The notes under the pieces are model-generated. The model was not told where the DNA came from, made no database searches, and saw only the letters and a program-made list of their open reading frames with translations. The translations under genes and the position numbers were made by a program. Below are positions 9,351 through 17,680 of a DNA stretch of 64,000 bases, one piece after another (position 1 is the first letter of the stretch; every line of letters starts with the position of its first letter). This DNA comes from Actinomadura cremea (GTDB lineage Bacteria; Actinomycetota; Actinomycetes; Streptosporangiales; Streptosporangiaceae), in contig NZ_BMRF01000016.1 of assembly GCF_014648495.1 (NCBI RefSeq), forward strand, positions 124,001 through 188,000, given 5' to 3'.

Positions 9351-9467
9351 TGTTTTGCCCTTCCGTGTCGTCCCCTGGGTGCTTGAGGACGACTATGCCC
9401 CGATCCGCCAGGCTTAATGAACTCGTGAGTAACAGAAGAACTGCGAAATTTCCGCTATCATGAAGCC
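9351..9467. promoter_or_regulatory. Divergent aceA / ramB promoter region
   Basis: The 117 bases between the two starts are the least GC-rich part of this locus. For ramB on the plus strand, TATCAT at 9456-9461 is a good -10 ending six bases before the GTG at 9468, so the mRNA would be leaderless. The sequence CTGCGAAATTTCCGC around 9441-9455 is a near palindrome and a plausible RamB/auto-regulation site. For aceA, CATAGT read on the minus strand near 9400 could be a -10. All sites are inferred by eye. Confidence 0.5.
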
Positions 9468-10934
9468 GTGACGACCTTGCAGCCAGAAGAACCCCTCAAC
9501 TTGACGAGCGATGTAGACCTCGTCACCTTCGGGCAGCGGCTCCGCCACCTGCGGCGCGCCCGCGGCATGACCCTCGCCGAGCTCGGCGAGCGCGTCGGCC
9601 GCGCCCCGTCCCAGCTGTCCCTGCTGGAGAACGGGCGGCGCGAGCCCAAGCTGTCGCTGCTGCAGACCCTCGCGGCCGCGCTGGAGTGCCCCATCGAGGA
9701 GCTCCTGCGCCGCCAGCCGCCCAGTCGCCGCGCCCAGCTGGAGATCGCCCTGGAGGAGGCGCAGCGCGACCCCCTCTACCGGACGCTCGGGCTGTCGCAC
9801 CTCAAGGTCGGCAAGCGGATGCCCAACGAGGTCATCGAGCACATCCTCGCCCTGTACGGGGAGCTCAAGCGCAGCCGCACCAAGCCCACCGCCAGCCCCG
9901 AGGAGGCCCGCAAGGCCAACGCGGAACTGCGCCGCCAGATGCACGAGCGCGGCAACCACTTCGCCGACATCGAGAAGGTCGCCGCGCAGACGCTCGACGC
10001 CGTCGGGTACCGGGGCCGCGCCGTCTCGCAGGGCACGCTGATGTCCCTGGTCGGGCACTTCGGGTTCAGCCTGCAGTACGTGCAGGACCTCCCGCGGTCC
10101 GTCCGGTCCGTCACCGACCTGCGCAACCGCCGCATCTACCTCGAGCGCGAGCAGCTCGGCATGCACACCCCGCGGACGATCCTGCTGCAGACCCTCGGCC
10201 ACATCGCCCTCGACCACGACCAGCCCCGCGACTTCGCGGACTTCCTGCGCCAGCGCGTCGAGGCGAACTACTTCGGCGCCGCGATCCTGATGCCCGAGCG
10301 CAGCGTCGTCCCGTTCCTGCAGGAGGCCAAGACCGCCCGGGAGCTCTCCGTCGAGGACCTCGCCGACGTCTTCTCCGTCTCCTACGAGATGGCCGCGCAC
10401 CGCTTCACCAACATCGCCACCCACCACCTCGGCCTCCAGCTGCACTTCACCAAGAACGACGAGAGCGGCACGATCTACAAGGCGTACGCCAACGACGGGC
10501 TGGAGTTCCCGCAGGACGAGGACGGCGCGATCGAGGGCCAGCGGATGTGCCGCCAGTGGGCGGGCCGCCACGTGTTCGGCGCCGAGGACCGCTTCTCCGT
10601 CTACTACCAGTACACCGACACCCCGAACGGGACGTACTGGTGCCTGTCGCACATCGACCCGAGCCACGAGCGCGACTTCGCCATCACGCTCGGCGTCCGC
10701 TTCGAGGACTCCCGCTGGTTCCGCGGCCGGGAGACGACCCGGCGGGTCAAGTCGGCCTGCCCGGAGGGCGACTGCTGCCAGCGCCCGCCCCAGGCCCTGG
10801 CCGACCGCTGGGAGGGCATGGCCTGGCCGTCCGCCCGCGCGCACTCGCACGTCCTGTCGGTGCTCCCGCCCGGCGCCTTCCCCGGCGTGGACGACCGCGA
10901 CGTCTACGAGTTCCTGGACCGCCACGCCGACTGA
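9468..10934 (+). CDS. ramB: RamB-like transcriptional regulator (XRE HTH, ImmA/IrrE and short-chain fatty acyl regulator domains)
   Basis: A 488-residue protein. An XRE-type HTH ('MTLAELGERVGRAPSQLSLLENGRRE', about residues 35-60) is followed by an ImmA/IrrE-like segment with 'TLGHIALDH' in place of the full HExxH. A C-terminal domain with a Cys cluster 'SACPEGDCC' follows. This order matches RamB of corynebacteria and mycobacteria, which represses aceA and aceB according to carbon source. Its divergence from aceA supports the same role here. The GTG at 9468 appears leaderless (TATCAT six bases upstream). The last four codons are repeated downstream in a 12-bp tandem repeat. Confidence 0.9.
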   Translation: MTTLQPEEPLNLTSDVDLVTFGQRLRHLRRARGMTLAELGERVGRAPSQLSLLENGRREPKLSLLQTLAAALECPIEELLRRQPPSRRAQLEIALEEAQRDPLYRTLGLSHLKVGKRMPNEVIEHILALYGELKRSRTKPTASPEEARKANAELRRQMHERGNHFADIEKVAAQTLDAVGYRGRAVSQGTLMSLVGHFGFSLQYVQDLPRSVRSVTDLRNRRIYLEREQLGMHTPRTILLQTLGHIALDHDQPRDFADFLRQRVEANYFGAAILMPERSVVPFLQEAKTARELSVEDLADVFSVSYEMAAHRFTNIATHHLGLQLHFTKNDESGTIYKAYANDGLEFPQDEDGAIEGQRMCRQWAGRHVFGAEDRFSVYYQYTDTPNGTYWCLSHIDPSHERDFAITLGVRFEDSRWFRGRETTRRVKSACPEGDCCQRPPQALADRWEGMAWPSARAHSHVLSVLPPGAFPGVDDRDVYEFLDRHAD

Positions 10935-10970
10935 CACGCCGACTGACACGCCGACTGACGGGCCGACTGA
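10923..10970. repeat. 12-bp tandem repeat duplicating the ramB stop codon
   Basis: The unit cacgccgactga occurs three times exactly (10923-10958) and once with two changes (10959-10970). The first copy encodes the terminal His-Ala-Asp-stop of ramB, so each copy repeats the same in-frame stop. The following 10971-11203 has no gene; TACGAT at 11073-11078 could be a -10 for gpgS. Confidence 0.85.
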
Positions 10971-11203
10971 CGGGCCGGTCGGCCCGCGCCCGCCGGAGGC
11001 GATTCCCCGCCCCTCCGCCCCTCCGCCCGGCCGCACCGGCAGGGCCGGCGGGCCGGCGGTGCCGAGGGTTTTTACGATGGCGCGCGCCCCTTGATAGCAA
11101 GGCGATTGGTCCACTCTCGTCCCGGCAGGGGATGATTTGGGGTGTCCGGTGTGCATCCCGGGGGATGTCCGGTTTTCAGGGCTCGTTGTCGGAGGGAGAG
11201 CGC

Positions 11204-12187
11204 GTGCTTCCTGAGGTGGCTTCGTGGCTGCGCCGCCGCACGAGCACGGCGGAGGACTGGCCTCCGCACGTCCTGCTCGCCGCCAAGGGCACGAGCGGGA
11301 TCAGCGTCGTGCTGCCGGCGCGCGACGAGGAGGCGACCGTCGGGGACATCGTCGCCTGCATCCGCAGGGATCTGGTCCGGCGCGTGCCGCTCGTCGACGA
11401 GATCGTCGTGATCGATTCGCGTTCCACCGACCGGACGGCCGAGGTCGCGCGTGCCGCGGGCGCGCGGGTGGTGGCGCAGGACTCGGTCCTGCCCTCGCTG
11501 GGGCGCATGTCCGGGAAGGGCGAGGCGCTGTGGAAGTCGCTGGCGGTGACGTCCGGCGACATCATCGTGTTCGTGGACGCCGACCTGCGCGGCTTCACCT
11601 CGTCGTACGTGACGGGGCTGCTCGGGCCGCTGCTGACGGACCCGTCGGTGGGCTACGTCAAGGCCTGCTACGACCGGCCGCTGGTCGACGGGGAGCGCAG
11701 CGTGGAGGGCGGCGGCGGCCGGGTGACCGAGCTCGTCGCCCGCCCGCTGATCAACATGCACTGGCCGCTGCTCGCGGGCGTGATGCAGCCGCTCGGCGGG
11801 GAGTACGCCGGACGTCGCGCGCTGCTCGAACGGCTGCCGTTCGTCACCGGCTACGGCGTGGAGCTGGGCCTGCTGGTGGACGTCTACCGGGACTCCGGAC
11901 TGGACGCCATCGCGCAGGTCGACCTCGGGCGCCGGGTGCACTCGCACCAGAGCACCGAGGCGCTCGGCGCGATGTCCGGGCAGATCATGGTGACCGCCTG
12001 GTCGCGGCTGGAGCGGCACGGCCGGATGGTGCCGCTGACCGCCCCGTCGACCGCGCTGACCCAGTTCCGGCGGTCCGGGGACGGGCACGATCCCCGCACC
12101 GCGGACATGGCGGTGGGGGAGCGCCCGCCGATGATCGAGGCGCCCGGCTACGCGGCGTCCCGGCCCGTCACGCCCGGCCGGCGGTAG
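11204..12187 (+). CDS. gpgS: Glucosyl-3-phosphoglycerate synthase (GT81 family)
   Basis: A 327-residue GT-A fold glycosyltransferase. 'SVVLPARDEEATVGDIV' and 'VDEIVVIDSRSTDRTAEVA' form the nucleotide-binding start. 'GKGEALWKSL' and the DxD-like 'VFVDADLRGF' follow, then the acceptor region 'MQPLGGEYAGRR' with 'VTGYGVELGLLVD'. This matches mycobacterial GpgS, which makes glucosyl-3-phosphoglycerate from a nucleotide sugar and 3-phosphoglycerate, the first step toward methylglucose lipopolysaccharide and glucosylglycerate. I chose the GTG at 11204 because GGAGGG lies seven bases upstream; an in-frame ATG at 11165 has no such site. The product length (327) fits the family. Confidence 0.88.
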   Translation: MLPEVASWLRRRTSTAEDWPPHVLLAAKGTSGISVVLPARDEEATVGDIVACIRRDLVRRVPLVDEIVVIDSRSTDRTAEVARAAGARVVAQDSVLPSLGRMSGKGEALWKSLAVTSGDIIVFVDADLRGFTSSYVTGLLGPLLTDPSVGYVKACYDRPLVDGERSVEGGGGRVTELVARPLINMHWPLLAGVMQPLGGEYAGRRALLERLPFVTGYGVELGLLVDVYRDSGLDAIAQVDLGRRVHSHQSTEALGAMSGQIMVTAWSRLERHGRMVPLTAPSTALTQFRRSGDGHDPRTADMAVGERPPMIEAPGYAASRPVTPGRR

Positions 12188-12232
12188 CGTCCGCCCGCCC
12201 CGGCCGCCGGCGAGCCCATGTCTCGGACCGTG

Positions 12233-12251
12233 GTGTTACCCGCGGTAACCC
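12233..12251. promoter_or_regulatory. Palindromic operator, copy 1
   Basis: GTGTTACC-CGC-GGTAACCC is a nearly perfect 8-3-8 inverted repeat upstream of the acyl-CoA dehydrogenase at 12305. A second copy follows 25 bases later and a variant precedes the TetR gene, so it is probably the TetR binding site. Confidence 0.65.
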
Positions 12252-12257
12252 CATTCG

Positions 12258-12276
12258 GTGCTACCGTTGGTAACAC
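12258..12276. promoter_or_regulatory. Palindromic operator, copy 2
   Basis: GTGCTACC-GTT-GGTAACAC is the second 8-3-8 copy of the same motif, with one mismatch between arms, 28 bases before the ATG at 12305. Two adjacent sites suggest that two TetR dimers bind together. Confidence 0.65.
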
Positions 12277-12304
12277 AGGCTTATTGGAGAAGGGGTCAAT
12301 TGGT

Positions 12305-13534
12305 ATGACGAGTGCGGAGAGCGCGCCGTTCTCGCTGGAGATCAGCGATGACGTCCGCGAGGTCAGGGACTGGGTGCACGAGTTCGCGCGGGACGTGATC
12401 CGGCCCGCGGCGGAGGAGTGGGACGAGCGGGAGGAGACGCCCTGGCCGATCATTCAGGAGGCGGCCAAGGTCGGGTTGTACTCGCTCGACTTCATCGCCG
12501 CCCAGTGGCTGGAGCCGACCGGCCTCGGCATCCCGGTGGCGTTCGAGGAACTGTTCTGGGGCGACGCCGGCATCGCGCTGTCGATCGTCGGCACCGGCCT
12601 CGCCGCCGCGTCGGTCGCCGCCGTGGGCACGCAGGAGCAGATCACCGAGTGGGTGCCGCAGATGTTCGGCACCGCCGACGACGTCCGGCTCGGCGCGTTC
12701 TGCGCGTCCGAGCCCGACGCCGGCAGCGACGTCGGCTCGATCCGCACCCGCGCCGTCTACGACGAGGCCAAGGACGAGTGGGTGCTGAACGGCACGAAGA
12801 CGTGGGCGACGAACGGCGGCATCGCCGACGTCCACGTCGTGGTGGCGTCCGTCCACCCCGATCTGGGCAGCCGCGGGCAGGGCAGCTTCATCGTCCCGCC
12901 GAACACCCCCGGCCTGCGGCAGGGGCAGAAGTTCAAGAAGCACGGCATCCGCGCCTCCCACACCGCCGAGGTGATCCTGGAGGACGTGCGCATCCCCGCC
13001 GGGCTGATCATCGGTGGCAAGGAGAAGTTCGACGAGCGCATCGCGCGGGCCCGGGAGGGCAAGAGCTCCAAGGGTCAGGCGGCGCTGAAGACCTTCGAGA
13101 CCACCCGCCCGTCCGTCGGCGCGATGGCGCTCGGCGTCGGCCGCGCCGCCTACGACTACGCGCTGCAGTACTCGCGCGAGCGCGAGCAGTTCGGCCGGAA
13201 GATCGGCGACTTCCAGGCGATCGCGTTCAAGCTCGCCGACATGAAGACCCGCCTGGACGCGGCGCGCCTCATGGTGTGGCGGGCCGCGTGGATGGCCGCC
13301 AAGGGCAAGGACTTCGACAACGCCGAGGGCTCGATGGCCAAGCTCATGGCCAGCGAGATGTCGGTGTACGTCACCGAGGAGGCCATCCAGATCCTCGGCG
13401 GCAACGGCTACACCCGCGAGTACCCGGTCGAGCGGATGCACCGCGACTCCAAGATCTTCACGATCTTCGAGGGGACGAGCGAGATCCAGCGACTGGTCAT
13501 CGGCCGCACCGTCACCGGCCTCCCGGTCCGGTAA
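12305..13534 (+). CDS. Acyl-CoA dehydrogenase
   Basis: A 409-residue flavoenzyme of fatty-acid or branched acyl-CoA oxidation. Visible are the FAD-binding '[19 protein letters not shown]' and '[14 protein letters not shown]', the '[21 protein letters not shown]' region, and the C-terminal '[17 protein letters not shown]' signature. The catalytic base position is IFEGTSE. The ATG at 12305 follows GGAGAAGGGG. Two TetR-type palindromes lie immediately upstream and a TetR gene downstream, so expression is probably induced by an acyl-CoA or related ligand. The substrate cannot be told from sequence alone. Confidence 0.92.
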   Translation: MTSAESAPFSLEISDDVREVRDWVHEFARDVIRPAAEEWDEREETPWPIIQEAAKVGLYSLDFIAAQWLEPTGLGIPVAFEELFWGDAGIALSIVGTGLAAASVAAVGTQEQITEWVPQMFGTADDVRLGAFCASEPDAGSDVGSIRTRAVYDEAKDEWVLNGTKTWATNGGIADVHVVVASVHPDLGSRGQGSFIVPPNTPGLRQGQKFKKHGIRASHTAEVILEDVRIPAGLIIGGKEKFDERIARAREGKSSKGQAALKTFETTRPSVGAMALGVGRAAYDYALQYSREREQFGRKIGDFQAIAFKLADMKTRLDAARLMVWRAAWMAAKGKDFDNAEGSMAKLMASEMSVYVTEEAIQILGGNGYTREYPVERMHRDSKIFTIFEGTSEIQRLVIGRTVTGLPVR

Positions 13535-13551
13535 CGACGACCGGGAGCGAC

Positions 13552-13571
13552 GTGTTGTCACCGGGTAACAC
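13552..13571. promoter_or_regulatory. Variant of the GTGTTACC/GGTAACAC palindrome upstream of tetR
   Basis: GTGTTGTC-ACCG-GGTAACAC shares both outer half-sites with the two sites upstream of the acyl-CoA dehydrogenase, with a 4-base spacer. It lies about 95 bases before the TetR gene at 13667, consistent with autoregulation. Confidence 0.5.
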
Positions 13572-13666
13572 CCCCGATACCGTTCGGGGCATGCCCGACC
13601 GTCGCGGCCGAACCCGGCCACCCTCCCGCCGTCCCGCCCGCCGGCCGGGCGTACGGTGAACCGATC

Positions 13667-14320
13667 ATGAGGGACACGACGGGCGGCGGGCCGGGATCGA
13701 GGCGCGATCCCGGCCGCCGGCGCGCGCTGCTGGAGGCCGCCGACCGGGTCATCCAGCGGGAGGGCCCGGAGGCGTCCATGGCCGCGATCGCCGCCGAGGC
13801 CGGGATCAGCAAGCCGATCCTGTACCGGCACTTCGGCGACAAGAGCGGGCTGTACCAGGCGCTCGCCGAACGGCACATCCGTCGGTTGATCGGGACGATC
13901 CGGGAGGAGTTCTCCCGGGACGACCCGATCCGGCAGCGCACCCGGTCCACCATCGACGGCTATCTGTCGACGATCTCCAAGAACCTCAACCTGTACCGGT
14001 TCCTCATGCACCGGGCCGGGGCCGAGGACGCCGCCACGCACAGCGTGATGAGCACGATGATCCGCGACCTGAGCCGGGAACTGGCCGAGGTCATGATCGC
14101 CGAAGGCGAGATGACGGACCGGACCCGCGCCTACGTGTGGGGCCACGCGATCGTCGGCATGGTGCAGACCGCCGGCGACTGGTGGCTCGACCACGACGAC
14201 GAGGTGCCGAGGGAGGCGGTGGTGGACGGCCTCGCCGACCTCATCCTCGGCGGGCTGCCGGCCGCCGCGACCGGCGCCCGCGCCCTGCAGTTGTTCAGCG
14301 AACCAGAATCCCCGAGGTGA
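13667..14320 (+). CDS. TetR family transcriptional regulator
   Basis: A 217-residue regulator. The N-terminal HTH is 'ASMAAIAAEAGISKPILYRHFGDKSGLYQAL' (about residues 38-68), and an all-helical ligand domain follows. It lies downstream of the acyl-CoA dehydrogenase and upstream of a cupin gene. The shared palindromes at 12233-12276 and 13552-13571 make it the likely repressor of that dehydrogenase and of itself. It resembles actinobacterial TetR proteins that sense acyl-CoA, but the ligand is unknown. Confidence 0.9.
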   Translation: MRDTTGGGPGSRRDPGRRRALLEAADRVIQREGPEASMAAIAAEAGISKPILYRHFGDKSGLYQALAERHIRRLIGTIREEFSRDDPIRQRTRSTIDGYLSTISKNLNLYRFLMHRAGAEDAATHSVMSTMIRDLSRELAEVMIAEGEMTDRTRAYVWGHAIVGMVQTAGDWWLDHDDEVPREAVVDGLADLILGGLPAAATGARALQLFSEPESPR

Positions 14321-14322
14321 CT

Positions 14323-14718
14323 GTGCAGACCGACCTGCGACCCGACCCGGCCGCCGCCGCCGACCTGCGCCCCGAACCGGAGGTCGAGACCGAACGGCGA
14401 CCGTGGGGCGGCTTCGAGCGGTTCACGCTCAACGAGCCGTCCACGGTCAAGCTGATCCACGTGGAGCCGGGGCAGCGCCTCAGCCTGCAGCGGCACCGCG
14501 ACCGGGACGAGCTGTGGGTGGCGCTCGACCCCGGCGCGGTGTTCGAGGTGGCGGGCCGCCGCATCCTGCCGCAGGTGGGGGAGCGGGTGTTCATCCGGGC
14601 CGGGGAGACGCACCGGCTGAGCTCGGACGGTCCCGCGGTGCGGGTCATGGAGATCGCGTTCGGGCACTTCGACGAGGACGACATCGAGCGCCTCGAGGAC
14701 TCCTACGGCCGCACCTGA
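14323..14718 (+). CDS. Stand-alone cupin of the type II phosphomannose isomerase family
   Basis: A 131-residue cupin. 'RPWGGFERFTLNEPSTVKLIHVEPGQRLSLQRHRDRDELW' and 'GERVFIRAGETHRL' are the two cupin motifs, in the form found at the C-terminus of bifunctional mannose-1-phosphate guanylyltransferase/mannose-6-phosphate isomerases. Here the nucleotidyltransferase half is absent. The GTG at 14323 lies three bases after the TetR stop with GAGG at a proper distance, suggesting co-transcription. Its 3' end overlaps the end of the convergent transporter gene by 16 bases. It may isomerise mannose-6-phosphate or act only as a sugar-binding cupin. Confidence 0.75.
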   Translation: MQTDLRPDPAAAADLRPEPEVETERRPWGGFERFTLNEPSTVKLIHVEPGQRLSLQRHRDRDELWVALDPGAVFEVAGRRILPQVGERVFIRAGETHRLSSDGPAVRVMEIAFGHFDEDDIERLEDSYGRT

Positions 14719-15743
14719 CCCGGTTCGCGCGGGGCGGTGGCGCCGGAGGCGTCCGCGAAGTGGCAGGCCACCGCCTGCGGCAGCCCGCCCCGCCGGACCG
14801 GCTCCGGCGCCCGCTCCGCGCACACGTCCGCGGCCATGTAGCAGCGGGTGCGGAACCTGCATCCGCTCGGCGGCGACGCCGGGGACGGCACCTCCCCGCC
14901 GAGCACGATCTCCCGCGCGTCGTGGTCCGGCCGGTCGTGGACGGACGGCGCCGCCGACAGCAGCGCCCGCGTGTACGGGTGCTGCGGGTCGCCGAGCACG
15001 TCCGCCGCGGCCCCCTGCTCGACGATCGTCCCGAGGTACATGACCGCGACGTCGTGCGCGACGTGCCGCACCACGTCCAGGTCGTGGGAGATGAACAGGT
15101 ACGCGACGCCCAGCTCGGCCTGCAGGTCGGCGAGCAGGTTGAGGATCTGCGCGCGGACCGAGACGTCCAGCGCGGAGACCGCCTCGTCGCAGACGATCAG
15201 CTTGGGCCGCAGCGCCAGCGCCCGAGCGATGGCGACGCGCTGGCACTGGCCGCCCGACAGCTCGTGCAGGCGCCGCCCGCCGTGGTCGGGACGCAGCCCG
15301 ACCAGCTCGAGCAGCCGCGCGACCTCGGCGTCCTCCCGCTCGCGCGGCACGATCCCGGGGTGGACGCGCCAGCCCTCCGCGACGACGGCGGCGACCGTCA
15401 TCCTCGGGTTCAGCGACGTGTACGGGTCCTGGAACACCATCTGCAGGTCGCGGCTCAGCCGGCGCCTCCGCCGGGCCGGGACGGACGCCAGGTCGGTCCC
15501 GGCGAACTCGATCGAACCGGCGAACGCCGGCCGCAGCCCCACGACCGCCCGCGCCAGGGTCGACTTGCCGCAGCCCGACTCGCCGACGATGCCGAGCGTC
15601 CGGCCCGCGCGGACGTCCAGGTCGATCCCGGTGACGACGGGCACCCGCCGCCGCCCGAAGCCGTACCGGCCCGGCCGCTCGTATCCGGCCACCAGGCCGC
15701 TGACCTTCAGGACGTGACCGGTGTCCGGTGCGGTGGTCGTCAT
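14703..15743 (-). CDS. Dipeptide/oligopeptide-type ABC transporter ATPase (DppF-like)
   Basis: A 346-residue ATPase, the last gene of a nine-gene operon. Walker A is GESGCGKST, the signature LSGGQCQRV, Walker B LIVCDEAVSALD and the H-loop ISHD. The C-terminal oligopeptide-transporter extension carries the Cys motif 'PPSGCRFRTRCYMAADVC', which in this family can bind an Fe-S cluster. The gene starts by ATGA overlap with the DppD-like gene. The Asp of Walker B is followed by Glu-Ala rather than Glu-Pro, normal for DppF. Together with DppBCD and the lipoprotein it forms a complete importer of peptides or oligosaccharides. Confidence 0.92.
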   Translation of the reverse strand: MTTTAPDTGHVLKVSGLVAGYERPGRYGFGRRRVPVVTGIDLDVRAGRTLGIVGESGCGKSTLARAVVGLRPAFAGSIEFAGTDLASVPARRRRRLSRDLQMVFQDPYTSLNPRMTVAAVVAEGWRVHPGIVPREREDAEVARLLELVGLRPDHGGRRLHELSGGQCQRVAIARALALRPKLIVCDEAVSALDVSVRAQILNLLADLQAELGVAYLFISHDLDVVRHVAHDVAVMYLGTIVEQGAAADVLGDPQHPYTRALLSAAPSVHDRPDHDAREIVLGGEVPSPASPPSGCRFRTRCYMAADVCAERAPEPVRRGGLPQAVACHFADASGATAPREPGQVRP

Positions 15744-16789
15744 CGGGGCTCCTCGGTGCTCCGGGAGGCGCCGGCCCGGGACGCGGCCACCTCGTCGGCG
15801 TGATGGCAGGCGACGGCGCGGTCGCCGTCCTCGGTGAGCGGCGGGTCCTCGGTGCCGCACACGTCCGTCGCGAACGGGCAGCGCGGATGGAACGCGCAGC
15901 CGCCGGGCGGGCGGCGCGGGTCCGGCGGCACGCCCGGGATGGGCTTCAGCCGCGCGCCCTCCCGCGCGCCCGGCACGGCCTCCAGCAGGCCGAGCGTGTA
16001 GGGGTGCGCGGGACGGGTGTAGACGGCGTCCAGCGGGCCCCGCTCCACGATCCGGCCCGCGTACATCACCGCGACCTCCTGCGCGACCTTCGCCACGACG
16101 CCGAGGTCGTGCGAGACCAGCAGCGTCGCGAGGTCCGACGCCCGCTGCCGGCGCGCGAGCAGCCGCAGGATCTGCGCCTGCACGGTGACGTCCAGGGCCG
16201 TGGTCGGCTCGTCGGCGAGCAGCACGGACGGGCCGAGCGCCAGCGCCATCGCGATCACGGCGCGCTGCCGCATCCCGCCGGAGAACTCGTGCGGATGGTC
16301 CCCGTAGCGGGACTCGGCGTCGGCGATGCCGACCTCCCGCATCAGCTCGACGGCCCGGTCCCGGGCGGCGCGCCGGCCGAGGCCGAGCCGCCGCCGGAAC
16401 GGCTCGGCGATCTGCCGGCCGACCGTGAAACCGGGGTTCAGCGCCGCCATCGGATCCTGGAAGATCATCGCGACGCGGTCGCCGCGCACCTCCCGCCACC
16501 GCCGGGCGGAGAACCCCGCGGTGTCCTCGCCGCCGAGCAGCACGCCGCCGGAGGTGATCTCGGCACCGGGCGGCAGCAGGCCGATCAGCGCGAGGGACGT
16601 CAGGCTCTTGCCGCTGCCGGACTCGCCGACCAGCGCGAGGACGCGGCCGCGCCGCAGGCGCAGCCCGACGCCCCGGACGACGGGGACCACCTCCCGCCCG
16701 GACCGGAACCCGATGTGCACGTCGCGCAGCTCGGCGGCGACGTCGTCGGTGTCCGGCGGCTGCGGGGAACGAACGGCTGGAACGGTCAT
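15740..16789 (-). CDS. Dipeptide/oligopeptide-type ABC transporter ATPase (DppD-like)
   Basis: A 349-residue ATPase with Walker A GESGSGKS, signature FSGGMRQRA, Walker B VLLADEPTTALD and H-loop VSHD. The C-terminal Cys-bearing extension 'PPGGCAFHPRCPFATDVC' is typical of DppD/OppD. It starts nine bases after the upstream permease gene and overlaps DppF by ATGA. It hydrolyses ATP with DppF to power uptake through the two permeases. Confidence 0.92.
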   Translation of the reverse strand: MTVPAVRSPQPPDTDDVAAELRDVHIGFRSGREVVPVVRGVGLRLRRGRVLALVGESGSGKSLTSLALIGLLPPGAEITSGGVLLGGEDTAGFSARRWREVRGDRVAMIFQDPMAALNPGFTVGRQIAEPFRRRLGLGRRAARDRAVELMREVGIADAESRYGDHPHEFSGGMRQRAVIAMALALGPSVLLADEPTTALDVTVQAQILRLLARRQRASDLATLLVSHDLGVVAKVAQEVAVMYAGRIVERGPLDAVYTRPAHPYTLGLLEAVPGAREGARLKPIPGVPPDPRRPPGGCAFHPRCPFATDVCGTEDPPLTEDGDRAVACHHADEVAASRAGASRSTEEPR

Positions 16790-16798
16790 GTGCGCCTC

Positions 16799-17680
16799 TC
16801 AGATCTGGGCCCGGGGATCGGTCAGGTCCCGGAACGCGTCGCCGACGATGCCCACCGCGGTGACCACGGCGGCCAGCGCGAGCGCCGGCATCGTGGAGAT
16901 CCACCAGGCGGAGCCGAGGTAGTCGCGGCCCGCCGACACCGTCGCCCCCCACGACGCCTGGTCCGGCGGGATGCCGAGCCCGAGGAAGCTCAGCGACGCC
17001 TCCGCCACCATCACCAGCCCGATCTGCACGGTCGCGGCGACCAGCAGCGGCTGCCAGCAGGACGGCAGCACGTGCCGGAACAGGATCCGGACGTGCCCCG
17101 CGCCGAGGACGCGCGCCGAGTCGACGAAGTCGAGGCCGCGGGTGGCGAGCGCGGACGCCCGCACCACCCGGGCGAAGATCACCCAGCGGGTCACCGCCAG
17201 CGTGATGACGATGTTGGTGATGCTCGGGCCGAGGACACCCGCGATGAGGATGGCGAGCAGGATCGACGGGAACGCCAGCTGCACGTCCCCGAACCGCGAC
17301 AGCAGCGTGTCGACCCAGCCGCCGTAGTAGCCCGACACCAGCCCCGCGACGAGGCCGGCGGCGCCGCCGACCAGCACGGTGGCCGCGCCGACCAGCAGCG
17401 ACACCCGGCTCCCGGCGAGCAGCGTCGTCAGCATGTCGCGGCCCACCTGGTCGGTGCCGAGCCAGGCGATCGATCCGTCCCCGAGCCGCGACCCGGGCGG
17501 CAGGAGCCGGTGGGGCAGGTCCGTCGCCACCGGGTCGTACGGCAGCAGCATCGGGCCGGCGAGCGCGGCCAGGACGAACAGGCCGACGACGCCGAGCCCC
17601 GCCCAGGCGCGCACGGGCAGCGCGCGCGCCCGCCTGCGGGCCTTCGGGATCGAGATGGCGGTGGGGGCGAGTTCGCTCAT
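16799..17680 (-). CDS. Dipeptide/oligopeptide-type ABC transporter permease (DppC-like)
   Basis: A 293-residue permease. The N-terminal OppC domain ('GPMLLPYDPVATD') and 'WLGTDQVGRDMLTTLLAGSRVSL' are diagnostic of DppC/OppC. The EAA loop that docks the ATPase is 'DSARVLGAGHVRILFRHVLPS'. About six membrane segments are visible. It starts by ATGA overlap with the DppB-like gene. The conserved C-terminal 'LSFLGLGIPPDQASWG' is intact. Confidence 0.92.
   Translation of the reverse strand: MSELAPTAISIPKARRRARALPVRAWAGLGVVGLFVLAALAGPMLLPYDPVATDLPHRLLPPGSRLGDGSIAWLGTDQVGRDMLTTLLAGSRVSLLVGAATVLVGGAAGLVAGLVSGYYGGWVDTLLSRFGDVQLAFPSILLAILIAGVLGPSITNIVITLAVTRWVIFARVVRASALATRGLDFVDSARVLGAGHVRILFRHVLPSCWQPLLVAATVQIGLVMVAEASLSFLGLGIPPDQASWGATVSAGRDYLGSAWWISTMPALALAAVVTAVGIVGDAFRDLTDPRAQI

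Noticed and set aside
9414-11156. A 580-codon minus-strand frame across ramB
   Set aside because: Antisense to a clearly conserved regulator, with a valine/glycine repeat composition.
9686-12187. An 833-codon frame that includes gpgS
   Set aside because: The first 500 codons are an off-frame reading of ramB; the GTG at 11204 with a strong ribosome site is the true gpgS start.
14703-16952. An apparent 749-codon fusion upstream of the DppF-like gene
   Set aside because: Its first half is an off-frame reading of the DppD-like gene; DppF has its own ATG at 15743.
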